NCBI GenBank assembly: GCA_036498905.1
Contig: DASYER010000043.1
Location: 1-64,000, forward strand
Direction of reading: 5' to 3'
Origin: DAIDKA01 sp036498905
GTDB taxonomy: Bacteria; Pseudomonadota; Gammaproteobacteria; Steroidobacterales; Steroidobacteraceae
Length of the DNA: 64,000 nucleotides
A program made the position numbers and the translations under genes. Under the pieces are notes generated by a model. It searched no databases. It was given only the letters and a program-made list of their open reading frames with translations, and had not been told where the DNA came from. Of the stretch, positions 1-8,802 are shown piece by piece (position 1 is the first letter of the stretch; each line of letters starts with the position of its first letter).

Positions 1-766
1 GGGGGTCAAAACCGTATGCGGAGAACGCCCGCTGCGTCGCGCGAAGTTCCTGTTGCTTGCTGTAGCTGCCCGTGATTATGACGTTATAGCCGTCGTTCAT
101 CAGGTCCCCGTGTCCTAGGGTGAAATCCACCTCTCCTGAGGCGCCACCGGCTTTCTCGGGGTGATCGAAATTGGCCTGGATCTGAGCGCCCTGGAAATTC
201 TTTTTGGTGATGAAGTTGATCACGCCCCCGATCGCGTCGCTGCCGTACAGCGCCGAGGCGCCTTCCCGCAGTACCTGGACCTGGTCGATGGCTGAGAACG
301 GAATGCCACTCAAGTCGACCGCATTGCCGCTGTTGGCATTGTTCGCCAGCCGTTGCCCATCGAGCAGCACCAGAGTGCGGCCGGACCCGAGGTTGCGCAG
401 ATCGGCGTAAGAGCCGCCGCCGGAAAAGGTCGCTACGGCAGAGGCGATGTTGATCTGCGTGGTGTTGGAGGTAAGCATGTTCAGTGCCTGCTCCGTGTTC
501 ACGACGCCCTGCTGCTTGAGCTCGTCTGCCTTGAGGATCGTGACGGCCTCGGCGGTTTCGGCGTTGGGCCGCCTGAGCATGGTGCCGGTGACGATGACCT
601 CTTGGAGTGGCGCGTTTTCATCGCCGGCATCGGCGGGCGCCTGTTGCGCCTGGACTGTGGAAGTGGCTGCAGCGAGCGCGGCCAGTAGAGCCGCGTGTAC
701 GGCAACACGAATCAGCGGATGCGAAAGATTCGCTGTGTGGTTTCGACGGTTCCCAAGTTCTGACAT
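1..766 (-). CDS. TonB-dependent receptor, N-terminal part (runs off the window)
   Basis: Outer-membrane receptor for TonB/ExbBD-powered uptake of a siderophore, vitamin, sugar or peptide; the substrate cannot be told from this fragment. Reading leftward from ATG at 766, a hydrophobic signal peptide (about residues 18-40) ends near VQAQQA. It is followed by EVIVTGT, the usual run-in to the plug domain, and then plug motifs: SYADLRNLGSGRTLVLLDG, AIDQVQVLREGASALYGSD and AIGGVINFITKKNF. The frame stays open to base 1, so only the plug and the start of the barrel (about 255 residues) are present. The upstream spacer carries several inverted repeats that may serve its regulation. Confidence 0.93.
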   Translation of the reverse strand, partial: MSELGNRRNHTANLSHPLIRVAVHAALLAALAAATSTVQAQQAPADAGDENAPLQEVIVTGTMLRRPNAETAEAVTILKADELKQQGVVNTEQALNMLTSNTTQINIASAVATFSGGGSYADLRNLGSGRTLVLLDGQRLANNANSGNAVDLSGIPFSAIDQVQVLREGASALYGSDAIGGVINFITKKNFQGAQIQANFDHPEKAGGASGEVDFTLGHGDLMNDGYNVIITGSYSKQQELRATQRAFSAYGFDP

Positions 767-932
767 GGCAGAAATCTCCAGTACGCGACGATCCGACACT
801 CAGTGGTGCAACTATCGGTAGCCGTTCCAGACATTGAGCGCGGTGCCTTCGCGTACGATCCTTAAAGTTGATACCCAAGCAGCGCCCGGCCACTGCTCCC
901 TTCTATGGAGTCAGCATAAGCCGTAAAAGTAG

Positions 933-954
933 GACAACACAATAATGTGTTGTC
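933..954. promoter_or_regulatory. Perfect 9-bp-arm palindrome, candidate operator
   Basis: Arms GACAACACA and TGTGTTGTC are separated by 4 nt. The core CAACAC recurs in direct orientation at 961-966, and CAACAT at 981-986. There is no adjacent T tract, so a repressor/activator site for the receptor gene 167 bp downstream is more likely than a terminator. The cognate regulator is unknown. Confidence 0.45.
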
Positions 955-1011
955 GTGGGGCAACACTGTGATTCACCGCACAACATCGGTGCGAGAGCCC
1001 AAGAATAGTGG

Positions 1012-1076
1012 TGTCGCGGGGCCTTAGCGCCTCAAATTAGCCCTTAGATGAGGCGCTTCGGCATCATTTCGCGACA
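1012..1076. repeat. Nested inverted repeat (two 7-bp stems)
   Basis: The outer arms are TGTCGCG (1012-1018) and CGCGACA (1070-1076); the inner arms are GCGCCTC (1027-1033) and GAGGCGC (1050-1056). All four match perfectly, giving a two-tier stem-loop on either strand. It could be a structured 3' end of the DUF192 transcript or a leader of the receptor mRNA. Confidence 0.4.
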
Positions 1077-1084
1077 TCTGTGTG

Positions 1085-1109
1085 TTTCCTACAACGAACG
1101 TGTAGGAAA
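1085..1109. repeat. 9-bp inverted repeat after the DUF192 gene
   Basis: Arms TTTCCTACA and TGTAGGAAA enclose a 7-nt loop, about 30 bp past the stop codon of the leftward DUF192 gene. The hairpin is AT-rich and lacks a following U tract, so it could be a weak terminator or a protein-binding site. Confidence 0.35.
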
Positions 1110-1139
1110 AATCTGGCAACAGGTCGCTACAAGAGGAAG

Positions 1140-1664
1140 CTAGGGCACGGCCGGCCATTTCGCGAGATCCCCGATCTTTATATGCAGCTTCTCGCTGATG
1201 CCGGCCTGCAGTTCGATGACGGCATTTACGGGGATGTCGGAACTGATGTTGGTTTCATCATGCGGCAGGGCGTGGGCAATCTTGACGATATGCCCATCGA
1301 CGGCCACGAACAGCATGTCGAGGGGGATGTAGGTGTTCTTCATCCACATGGTCCACACCTTGGGTTCGGGGCCGCTGAATACCATGCCGCGGTCGGCCGC
1401 CAACTCGCGCACGAACATCAGTCCCTGCTCATCGCGCGACGGGGTATTCGCGACCCACAGGGTGAACCGGTGGGAAGCGGCGCCGCCGCCGCTGATGGTG
1501 AGCGTGGTCTGCGGGAACGCCGACAGATCTTCGAGCTGCGCGCTGGGCGTCTGCGAGTGGCCTTTGCCCGCGTACAGCGCCAGCATGCCGCCAAGAGCGC
1601 ACAGCGCGACCAGCCAGCGGCGAGTCGAGGTCGAATTCGGGTTCATGGCGAAATGTGACTCCAT
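1140..1664 (-). CDS. DUF192 family exported protein
   Basis: Small exported protein of the DUF192 family (PF02643), whose molecular role is not established. After an N-terminal hydrophobic segment (ALCALGGMLALYAG) the mature part carries the family signature: REQ-like LMFVRELAADRGMVF, the WTMWMKNTYIPLDMLF block, and a C-terminal VIELQAG motif. The longest start (1664) is shown. ATG at 1646 (MNPNST) is also possible, with GGAG about 12 nt upstream. It begins 9 nt after the stop of the preceding exported-protein gene, so the two are probably co-transcribed. Confidence 0.88.
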   Translation of the reverse strand: MESHFAMNPNSTSTRRWLVALCALGGMLALYAGKGHSQTPSAQLEDLSAFPQTTLTISGGGAASHRFTLWVANTPSRDEQGLMFVRELAADRGMVFSGPEPKVWTMWMKNTYIPLDMLFVAVDGHIVKIAHALPHDETNISSDIPVNAVIELQAGISEKLHIKIGDLAKWPAVP

Positions 1665-1673
1665 TGCAAATCT

Positions 1674-2327
1674 TTACTTGTGACCGGAAAACTCGGCGCG
1701 GCCCGCGAAATCAAAGCGGCTGACGAGGATGCGCCCCTTGCCGGTGATGTCACTGGCAGGCTGGACACAGAACCCTCGGGCCTCGATGCGCCAGGCGCGC
1801 AGGCGGCCGTCATGCGGCAATTGGCGCTGCGTGAGTGCGTCTATCGTGCACTTGTCCTCACCGCGGGTCGCAAAAATGCGGCCACCATCCAGCAGGACCG
1901 TGAGGTTGGTCGGCAACTCGTGTCCGGTAGCGCCCTCGCGCGCCGATTGCACGCCGAATACCAGGCGCATGACCTTGCCGTCGGGGCCGGGTCCGGCAAA
2001 GCTAATACGCAGGCCGCTGCCGTCGGGCCGCGCCTGGCCTGCACATGACAATTGCGCGGCCTTCCAGTCCACATCCATGTTCAGTGCGCCACGGATGCGG
2101 GCGCGCACATACCCCGTGCCGTCACCGAGGCAGGCGCCCATCAGGCTCAACTTGCGTCCGAGATCCGGGTCCAGGTTCTCGCTGGCGGCGGCTGCCGAAT
2201 CCGGGTTGGCTGCCGACGGATGCGCGGGCAAGCGGATGACCGGCTGTGGCGGAGCTGCCCGGGCAGCCATTGCAATCACTGCCAGGCAGACCCACGCGAG
2301 GGTTGCGGATACCCGAAACGGTTTCAT
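1674..2327 (-). CDS. Hypothetical exported protein
   Basis: No family recognised. A clear Sec signal peptide (LAWVCLAVIAMAARAAPP) precedes a proline/alanine-rich linker and a 150-residue globular part. The mature region has four cysteines (in MGACLGDG, LSCAGQA, EDKCTID and RGFCVQP), compatible with two periplasmic disulfides. It contains the run VMRLVFGV and LTVLLDGGRIFAT, suggesting a beta-rich fold. It is the first gene of a two-gene leftward unit with the DUF192 gene and diverges from glgC, with about 160 bp between them. Confidence 0.72.
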   Translation of the reverse strand: MKPFRVSATLAWVCLAVIAMAARAAPPQPVIRLPAHPSAANPDSAAAASENLDPDLGRKLSLMGACLGDGTGYVRARIRGALNMDVDWKAAQLSCAGQARPDGSGLRISFAGPGPDGKVMRLVFGVQSAREGATGHELPTNLTVLLDGGRIFATRGEDKCTIDALTQRQLPHDGRLRAWRIEARGFCVQPASDITGKGRILVSRFDFAGRAEFSGHK

Positions 2328-2486
2328 CCCGCGCAGTCTACCGTGGCTGCGGCAATGTGACGCAGTCGACAGGACAAGCCCTCACTACCGCCACGAAACC
2401 TGCGACTTCGCCTATAGACAACGGCGACTTGAACACGGAAAGTAAGGTAGTACCACAACGACAACAGCTTTATTGAGCGGCCTATC

Positions 2487-3761
2487 ATGCAGAGACAGCC
2501 TGCGCGTGCTTCCTACGGACGATTCGTCAGCCGCCTAACCAGCGGCACCCTCGCGATCGTCATGGCCGGAGGCCGCGGCGAACGACTCAAGGGCCTGACG
2601 ATCAATCGTTGCAAACCCGCGACGCCCTTCGGCGGCAAATTCCGCATCATCGACTTCGTGCTGTCCAATTGCGTGAACTCGGGTATCCGCCAGATTTCGA
2701 TCCTCACCCAGTACAAGCAGCAGCCCTTGATCCAGCACGTGCAGCAGGGCTGGAGCTACCTGCGCGGGGAGTTCGGCGAATTCGTCGAAATCATTCCGGC
2801 GCAACAGCAGATCGGGGAGATGTGGTATCGCGGCACGGCCGATGCGCTGTTTCAGAACCTTGATCTGATCCGCGCGCACCGGCCCAAACACGTACTGGTG
2901 CTCGCGGGCGATCATATCTACAAAATGGACTACGGTCCGATGATCGCGTACCACGTCGAAAAGGGCGCGGACATCACCGTCGGTGTGGTGCAGCTGCCAG
3001 CCAACGAATCGAAGAGCTTCGGGGTGCTCACGGCGACCGAGTGGAACCGCGTGACCAAGTTTTCTGAGAAGCCGGCGCAGCCCGACACGCTTCCCGGACG
3101 ACCCGATTCGATTCTCGCCTCGATGGGTATCTATGTCTTCAACACCAGCCTGCTGGAGAAGCTGCTGACCGAGGACTCAGAGGATCCGAACTCGGCGCAT
3201 GACTTCGGCAAGAACATCGTTCCCCAGGCCATCGGCAACCGGCAGGTGTTCGCCTATCCCTTCCAGGATGTGAAGACGCGCGCGCAAAGCTACTGGCGCG
3301 ACGTCGGAACGGTGGATGCGTACTACGACGCGAACATCGAACTGGTGCATGTGAAGCCGGAGCTCAATATCTATGACCGCGAGTGGCCGATCTGGACCTA
3401 CCAGGAACATCAGCCGCCGGCCAAGTTCATTCTTGATGAGGACACGCGGCGCGGCATGGCGGTCAATTCGATGGTATCCGGTGGCGTGATCATCTCCGGG
3501 TCGCATGTGCGCAATTCCCTGCTGTTCTCTGATGTGCGCATCGATGAGCGCTCGTATGTCGAAGCGGCGGTCATTCTGCCGCACGTGGATGTCGGTCGCG
3601 GCTGCACGATCAAACGCTCGATCATCGATGAAGGCTGCCAGATCCCCGACGGCATGAGCATCGGCACGGACCTGGGGCAGGATGGCCAGCGCTTCCATGT
3701 CACGGAGAACGGCGTGGTGCTGGTCACGGCGGACATGCTGCGGCGTTTGAGCAACCCGTAA
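2487..3761 (+). CDS. glgC: Glucose-1-phosphate adenylyltransferase
   Basis: Makes ADP-glucose from glucose-1-phosphate and ATP, the committed cytosolic step of bacterial glycogen synthesis. The nucleotidyltransferase fold shows GGRGERLKGL (28-37), CKPATPFGGKFRIIDF with the allosteric-region lysine (about 43), YRGTADALFQNL, the sugar-binding VLAGDHIYKMDY (about 137), FSEKPAQP and WRDVGTVDAYYDAN. The C-terminal 130 residues have the hexapeptide pattern of the left-handed beta-helix regulatory domain. Length (424) matches the family (about 420-430). It leads a rightward cluster with GH57, malQ and a lipoprotein gene, while glgA lies convergently downstream. Confidence 0.97.
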   Translation: MQRQPARASYGRFVSRLTSGTLAIVMAGGRGERLKGLTINRCKPATPFGGKFRIIDFVLSNCVNSGIRQISILTQYKQQPLIQHVQQGWSYLRGEFGEFVEIIPAQQQIGEMWYRGTADALFQNLDLIRAHRPKHVLVLAGDHIYKMDYGPMIAYHVEKGADITVGVVQLPANESKSFGVLTATEWNRVTKFSEKPAQPDTLPGRPDSILASMGIYVFNTSLLEKLLTEDSEDPNSAHDFGKNIVPQAIGNRQVFAYPFQDVKTRAQSYWRDVGTVDAYYDANIELVHVKPELNIYDREWPIWTYQEHQPPAKFILDEDTRRGMAVNSMVSGGVIISGSHVRNSLLFSDVRIDERSYVEAAVILPHVDVGRGCTIKRSIIDEGCQIPDGMSIGTDLGQDGQRFHVTENGVVLVTADMLRRLSNP

Positions 3762-3785
3762 GCTTAAGCAGGCCGCCGCCGCCGC

Positions 3786-5492
3786 ATGGACTCTCCCGCC
3801 CGCCTGCCCGTAGTCTTGCTGTGGCACATGCACCAGCCGCAGTACCGCGATGCACTGACGGGCCAGGATGTCCTGCCGTGGACTTACCTGCACGCCATCA
3901 AGGACTACACCGACATGGCGGCCCATCTGGAGGAAAACCCGGCGGCCCGCGCCGTGGTGAACTTCACTCCGGTGTTGCTCGACCAGCTCGATGAGCTGTC
4001 CCGTCGCGTGCGCCAGCATCTGCTGGAAGGCGCGCCGCTGCAGGACCCGATCCTCGGGCTGCTCGGTCCGGATCCGGTGCCCGCCGATCCGGCCGTGCGC
4101 CTGGGCCTGCTCAAGAGCTGCATGCGCGCCCACCGCCAGAACCTAATCGAACGTTTCGCGCCATTTCTTGCCCTCGTGACCCACGCCGAGCAATGCGCCA
4201 CGCTGGAGCGCATCGGCTGGGCATCGGATGCACTGATCCATGATCTGGCCGTATGGTTTCATCTGGCGTGGATGGGTGAGACGGTGCGCCGCACCGATCC
4301 GCGGGTCGCGGCACTGTCGAGCCAGTCGTGCGGCTTCACGTTGAGTCAACGCCGCGAGCTGCTCGAGCTCATCGGTGAATTGCTGGCCGGCATCATTCCG
4401 CGCTATCGGCGCCTGCAGCAATCCGGACAGTGCGAACTGTCGGTGACCCCGTACTCGCATCCGATCCTGCCGCTGCTGTTTGATTTCAAGGCGGCCCGCG
4501 ACAGTGAACCGGATGCACCACTGCCGCGGCATCAGAGCTATCCGGGTGGCGCCACGCGCGCGCAGTGGCATGTCGCCGAATCGATCCGCCGCTACGAAGA
4601 GTATTTCGGTGTGCGGCCGCGGGGCTGCTGGCCGGCGGAGGGCGCGATCAACGAGCCGACGTTGCGACTGCTCGATGCGCATGGATTCAAATGGGCGGCC
4701 TCGGGAGCGACGGTGCTGCGCGCTTCACTGGGCGTGAGCAATCTGGACCCGAATGCGACCCAGGCATACAACCGGGCCTACCAGCTGCCCGGCACCACGC
4801 TCAACTGCTTCTTTCGCGAAGAAGGCCTCTCGGATCTCATCGGCTTCACGTACTCGTCCTGGCACGGGGATGATGCGGCAAACAACCTGGTGCACGACCT
4901 GGTTCAGATGGCGCAGGGAAAGAACACGGCTGCCCCGACGCATGCGGTGCTGATCGCACTCGACGGTGAGAACGCGTGGGAGTACTACCCCTTCAATGGC
5001 TACTGGTTCCTGAAGGCCATGTATGCAGGACTGGCGGCGCATCCGCAGCTGGAACTGATGACGCTGTCGCAGTGCCTCGAGCGCGGCATTCAGCCCGTCC
5101 CCCTGCAACGGGTGCAGGCGGGCAGCTGGGTGCACGGGACGCTTGCGACCTGGATCGGTGATGCCGCCAAGAACCTTGCGTGGGATCTGCTGTGCGATGC
5201 GAAAGTGGTGTTCGACGAAGTGCTTGCCGCCGGAGCACTCGATGCCGCCACCCGCACGGCGGTGACCCATCAGCTGGCGCTGTGCGAAAGTTCGGACTGG
5301 TTCTGGTGGCTCGGCGACTACAATCCGGCCGAAGCGGTCAGCCAGTTCGATCAGCTGTACCGCCGGCAGTTGCAGAATCTGTATCAGCTGTTGGGGCGTG
5401 CCGCGCCCGATGCACTCTCCCGTCCGCTTTCGGTCGGGTCGGGGACCATGGACAACGGCGGCGTCATGCGCCGCGCCCAGGGCGCCTCATGA
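3786..5492 (+). CDS. Glycoside hydrolase family 57 protein (alpha-amylase/glucanotransferase type)
   Basis: A GH57 alpha-glucan-active enzyme, probably acting on glycogen or maltodextrins. Conserved region 1 is HMHQPQY (14-20). The nucleophile region is GCWPAEGAINEP (Glu about 283), and the acid/base region is ALDGENAWEYY (Asp about 393). A downstream GSWVHGTLATWIGD block resembles the amylopullulanase/alpha-amylase branch of the family rather than the GH57 branching enzymes. There is no signal peptide, so it is cytosolic. Its stop overlaps the malQ start (ATGA), implying translational coupling. The exact specificity (alpha-amylase, debranching or transferase) cannot be read from sequence. 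Confidence 0.9.
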   Translation: MDSPARLPVVLLWHMHQPQYRDALTGQDVLPWTYLHAIKDYTDMAAHLEENPAARAVVNFTPVLLDQLDELSRRVRQHLLEGAPLQDPILGLLGPDPVPADPAVRLGLLKSCMRAHRQNLIERFAPFLALVTHAEQCATLERIGWASDALIHDLAVWFHLAWMGETVRRTDPRVAALSSQSCGFTLSQRRELLELIGELLAGIIPRYRRLQQSGQCELSVTPYSHPILPLLFDFKAARDSEPDAPLPRHQSYPGGATRAQWHVAESIRRYEEYFGVRPRGCWPAEGAINEPTLRLLDAHGFKWAASGATVLRASLGVSNLDPNATQAYNRAYQLPGTTLNCFFREEGLSDLIGFTYSSWHGDDAANNLVHDLVQMAQGKNTAAPTHAVLIALDGENAWEYYPFNGYWFLKAMYAGLAAHPQLELMTLSQCLERGIQPVPLQRVQAGSWVHGTLATWIGDAAKNLAWDLLCDAKVVFDEVLAAGALDAATRTAVTHQLALCESSDWFWWLGDYNPAEAVSQFDQLYRRQLQNLYQLLGRAAPDALSRPLSVGSGTMDNGGVMRRAQGAS

Positions 5493-6847
5493 GTTCGGCG
5501 GCCATCCCGGTGCTGGCACAACGTCGCGCCGGTGTGCTGCTGCATGTGGGCTCGCTGCAGGCCGGACTGGGGCGCGGCGGACGGGCCTTCATCGATTGGC
5601 TGGCCAGCGCCGGCTTCGGCGTGTGGCAGATCCTGCCGCTCGGACCCACCGGCGCAGATGGCTCGCCGTACTGGGTGCGCTCGGATTCAGCCGGCAACGC
5701 CGCACTCATCGACCCGGAAGAACCGGCCCCGGTGAATTCGAGAGAGTTCCAGGACTTCGTCGCCGCCTCGCAGGACTGGCTCGAGGACTACGCCGCCTTC
5801 GAAGTGCTGAGCGGCCTCAACAGCGGCACGCCGTGGTGGCATTGGCCGCCGCAGTACCGGGACCGGCAGCCGGAGGCGATGGCACTCCTGCGCCGCGAGC
5901 AGGCGCAGGGCCTCAACACCATCCGCGAGCAGCAGTTCGGCTTCGCGTGGCAATGGCGTCGGCTGCATGAGTACGCGCGCTTGCGCGACGTCGCGTTGTT
6001 CGGCGATGTACCGTTTTACGTCGCCCCGGACTCCGCCGAGGCGTGGGCGAACCGCGACCAGTTCCAGTTGGATGCGACCGGACAGCCGACGGCTGTCTCG
6101 GGCGTACCGCCCGATTACTTCTCGAATCTCGGCCAGCTGTGGGGCAATCCGCTCTACGCCTGGGATGCGATGCGCCGCGATGGCTTCAGGTTCTGGCGCT
6201 CGCGCATCCATCGGCAGCTGGAACGCGTGGACCTGCTGCGCATCGATCACTTCAGGGCGCTGGCGGCGCACTGGGCCGTACCCGCCGGTGCGCCGGATGC
6301 GCGGGCCGGCAGCTGGCAGCCCTCGCATGGGCGGGAACTGCTGGAATTGCTCAAGGGTGAGCTTGGCACGTTGCCGGTGGTGGCCGAGGACCTCGGTGTG
6401 ATCACCCCCGATGTGGAGGCGCTGCGGCGTGACTTTGGCCTCGCCGGCATGCGCGTCATGCAATTCGGCTTCGATGGCAGCGGCGACAATGTGCACCTGC
6501 CCCACATGTACGAAAAGGTCAGCGTGGTGTACACCGGAACCCATGACAACGACACCACCGTGGGCTGGTACACGAGTCTCGATGCGCAGACGCAGCGACG
6601 GGTCGACTACTTCCTGGGCGCCGGTCCGGGTCAGATGCCGCACCCCATGATTCACGCGGTCATGGCGAGCGTCGCCCAACTGGCAGTCGTACCCATGCAG
6701 GATCTGCTGTGCCTGGGGTCGCAGGCACGCCTGAACACACCCGGAACGGCGATCGGCAACTGGTCCTGGCGCCTGCCCGAACATTCCCTGACGGTGGAAC
6801 TGGCCCAGCAATTCGCGTTGCTCAACCGGGTGTTCGGCCGTGTTTAG
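5489..6847 (+). CDS. malQ: 4-alpha-glucanotransferase (amylomaltase, GH77)
   Basis: Disproportionates malto-oligosaccharides by transferring glucan chains between donors. GH77 signatures are present in order: SPYWVRSDSAGNAALID, FGDVPFYVAPDSAEAWANRD, VSGVPPDYFSNLGQLWGNPL, the nucleophile motif DLLRIDHFRA (about 246-255), acid/base AEDLG (about 298), YTGTHDNDTTVGW, and a terminal NWSWRLPE. The start chosen is the ATG overlapping the GH57 stop; the frame is open further upstream inside GH57, but homology begins at VLAQRRAGVLLHVGSLQ. At 452 residues it is slightly short for the family (about 480-500). It most likely trims or recycles glycogen-derived dextrins. Confidence 0.95.
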   Translation: MSSAAIPVLAQRRAGVLLHVGSLQAGLGRGGRAFIDWLASAGFGVWQILPLGPTGADGSPYWVRSDSAGNAALIDPEEPAPVNSREFQDFVAASQDWLEDYAAFEVLSGLNSGTPWWHWPPQYRDRQPEAMALLRREQAQGLNTIREQQFGFAWQWRRLHEYARLRDVALFGDVPFYVAPDSAEAWANRDQFQLDATGQPTAVSGVPPDYFSNLGQLWGNPLYAWDAMRRDGFRFWRSRIHRQLERVDLLRIDHFRALAAHWAVPAGAPDARAGSWQPSHGRELLELLKGELGTLPVVAEDLGVITPDVEALRRDFGLAGMRVMQFGFDGSGDNVHLPHMYEKVSVVYTGTHDNDTTVGWYTSLDAQTQRRVDYFLGAGPGQMPHPMIHAVMASVAQLAVVPMQDLLCLGSQARLNTPGTAIGNWSWRLPEHSLTVELAQQFALLNRVFGRV

Positions 6848-7295
6848 GAATCTGGCTCCCGCGCTCACCTTGACGCTTACCGTCACACTGGCGTCCTGTT
6901 CTTTGGTGGGGGCACACCTGCAGGCCCCGACCCTTGCGGTCGTGAACATCCAGATGGGCCACAGTGACCTGTTGCAGCAGCATCTGCAGGTGCGCATGAG
7001 CGTGCACAATCCCAATGATCGGGAGCTTCCGGTACAGGGCTTGAGTTACACCCTCGATGTCAACGGCGAGCAGTGCGCACACGGGGAATCCGGTGCGAGC
7101 TTCGTTGTGCCGGCCCGCGGCGATGCCGAGTTCGACATGAACGTCACGGCAAATGCCGCGGCGGCCCTGCTGCGCATGTTCGTCCACGGCAATGCCGCAC
7201 CGGCCGAATACCGCATCCGCGGCAAGGTGCAGCTGTCATCAGGGCTGCTGCGCTCGGTGCCCTTCGACCAGCACGGACAGCTGCAGCTGCATTAG
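6840..7295 (+). CDS. LEA14-like (LEA_2/WHy domain) lipoprotein
   Basis: A predicted lipoprotein: the lipobox LASC (Cys20) follows a 19-residue hydrophobic signal. The mature part carries the water-stress/hypersensitive LEA_2 fold, shown by VRMSVHNPNDRELPVQGLSYTLDVNG, a typical WHy signature, and closing beta-strands. The GTG start overlaps malQ by 8 nt, so it belongs to the glgC operon. The family is linked to desiccation or stress tolerance, but its function here is unknown. Its stop codon overlaps that of the convergent glgA (sequence TTAG). Confidence 0.82.
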   Translation: MFRNLAPALTLTLTVTLASCSLVGAHLQAPTLAVVNIQMGHSDLLQQHLQVRMSVHNPNDRELPVQGLSYTLDVNGEQCAHGESGASFVVPARGDAEFDMNVTANAAAALLRMFVHGNAAPAEYRIRGKVQLSSGLLRSVPFDQHGQLQLH

Positions 7296-8749
7296 TCCTG
7301 CAGCATCCGCTCGAACAGGGCGACGTAGTGCCCCCCCTGGCGCTGCCAGGAGAAATCCTGCGCCATGCCATTGCGCACGATGCGATCCCAGTGACTCGGC
7401 TGCGCGTACAGATCGAGCGCCGCATCCAGGGCCGAGGTCAGGGCGGCTGCCGTAAAGGGATCGAACACCACCCCGGTGCCGCTGCCGGTGGCGGGGTCGT
7501 AGCGCTGCACCGAGTCGGCGAGCCCCCCGGTACGGCGCACGACCGGCACCGTTCCGTAACGCAGGCTGTACATCTGATTGAGGCCGCACGGCTCGTACTG
7601 GCTGGGCATCACGAACATATCGCTGGCAGCCTCGATCCAGTGCGCGAGCTCCTCGCTGTAGCCTTGCTGAAACACGACGCGTCCGGGCCACGCCTCGGCC
7701 AGTTCACGCAAGGACGCCTCATAACGCGCTTCGCCCGCCCCCAAGGCGACGAACACCAGATCACGAGCGGGGAGCAGTCGCGGCACGGCGGCGACGATCA
7801 GCTCGATGCCTTTCTGGGTTGCCAGTCGCGTGACCACACCGACGAGCGCCGTGGCCGGTCCGGCCTGCAGCCCCGTGCGTGCGAGGAACTGTCGCTTCAG
7901 ATCGGCCTTCACTGACAGGTGCGCGGCATCGTAGGAGGCACCGATGTGGCGATCGTTGCGCGGGTCCCATTCGTCGTAGTCGACCCCGTTTAGGATTCCG
8001 ACCAGAGCGGAGGAGCGGTCGCGCAACACTTCATCCAGTCCCATGCCGAATTCGGGGGTGCGGATCTCAGCCGCGTAGGTGGGACTGACTGTGGTGATGG
8101 CATCCGCGTACATGCAGCCGTGCTTGAGCGGATTGATGCGACCGCCGCGCAGGTCATCCTGGTGCAGCAGGTAGGCATTGTCGCCCAGAGCCAGATCCGC
8201 GAGCGCGGCGGACGGGAACTCTCCCTGGTAGCCGATGTTGTGGATGGTCAGCACCGTGCGGGTATTGGCGAAAAGCCGGTCCCAGCTGTACAACGTGCGC
8301 AGCAGCAGCGGACCGAATCCGGCGTGCCAGTCATGGCAGTGCAGGATCTGCGGGCTCCAGGCCAGGTGCTGACAGCACTCGATGGCGATCCGCGTCAGGG
8401 CCAGAAACCGCAAATGCTCATCGGGCGCTGTGGAGTAGATCGCATCTCGCGCGTACAGCGTCGGGCAGTCGATCAGGTAGATCTGCGCCTGCGATCCCGG
8501 CAGCTGCGCGGTGTAGACCGAATACTGGTACTGGTGCGATCCGATGCTGATGGTCAGACCGCTCAAGCGCGGCGCCGGCGTCAGAGTGCAGGTGTCGCGC
8601 TCGATGGCGCTGTACAGCGGCGTGAACAGCCGCACGTCATGGCCATGGGCATGCAGGTACTTGGTGAGCGCCGCGGTGACATCGGCGAGGCCGCCGGTCT
8701 TGGCGAATGGCGCAGCTTCGGAGGCAATCGCGCAGATTCTTACAGGCAT
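7292..8749 (-). CDS. glgA: Glycogen (starch) synthase, ADP-glucose type
   Basis: GT5 glycosyltransferase that extends alpha-1,4-glucan chains from ADP-glucose, the product of GlgC across the convergent junction. The N-terminal ADP-glucose-binding motif is KTGGLADV (17-24; KxGGLGDV in most members). HNIGYQGEFP and HDWHAGFGPLLLR mark the first Rossmann domain. TRLATQKG and PSQYEPCGLNQMYSLRYG followed by RRTGGLADSV mark the second, with the catalytic Glu in YEPCGL. The length of 485 is normal. The upstream spacer before the hydrolase-like gene holds a possible small ORF on the other strand. Confidence 0.97.
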   Translation of the reverse strand: MPVRICAIASEAAPFAKTGGLADVTAALTKYLHAHGHDVRLFTPLYSAIERDTCTLTPAPRLSGLTISIGSHQYQYSVYTAQLPGSQAQIYLIDCPTLYARDAIYSTAPDEHLRFLALTRIAIECCQHLAWSPQILHCHDWHAGFGPLLLRTLYSWDRLFANTRTVLTIHNIGYQGEFPSAALADLALGDNAYLLHQDDLRGGRINPLKHGCMYADAITTVSPTYAAEIRTPEFGMGLDEVLRDRSSALVGILNGVDYDEWDPRNDRHIGASYDAAHLSVKADLKRQFLARTGLQAGPATALVGVVTRLATQKGIELIVAAVPRLLPARDLVFVALGAGEARYEASLRELAEAWPGRVVFQQGYSEELAHWIEAASDMFVMPSQYEPCGLNQMYSLRYGTVPVVRRTGGLADSVQRYDPATGSGTGVVFDPFTAAALTSALDAALDLYAQPSHWDRIVRNGMAQDFSWQRQGGHYVALFERMLQD

Positions 8750-8802
8750 GGGTTGTAGGATACCGGTTGCATCGTGCTCTTTAGTGATGGGAGCCGTAGT
8801 TC

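Larger units (their letters stand above)
767..1139. other. Intergenic region with three inverted repeats
   Basis: No plausible gene is seen in this 373-base spacer between the receptor and the DUF192 gene, both leftward. It holds three separate inverted repeats, listed individually. It should contain the receptor promoter and the end of the upstream transcript. Confidence 0.6.

Noticed and set aside
933..954. Intrinsic terminator for the DUF192 transcript
   Set aside because: The stem is AT-rich with no following U tract in either direction; an operator reading fits better.
3786..5492. Calling the GH57 enzyme the glycogen branching enzyme
   Set aside because: The GSWVHGTLATWIGD-type C-terminal block and WPAEG nucleophile region fit the amylase/amylopullulanase branch better than the branching-enzyme branch; specificity is left open.
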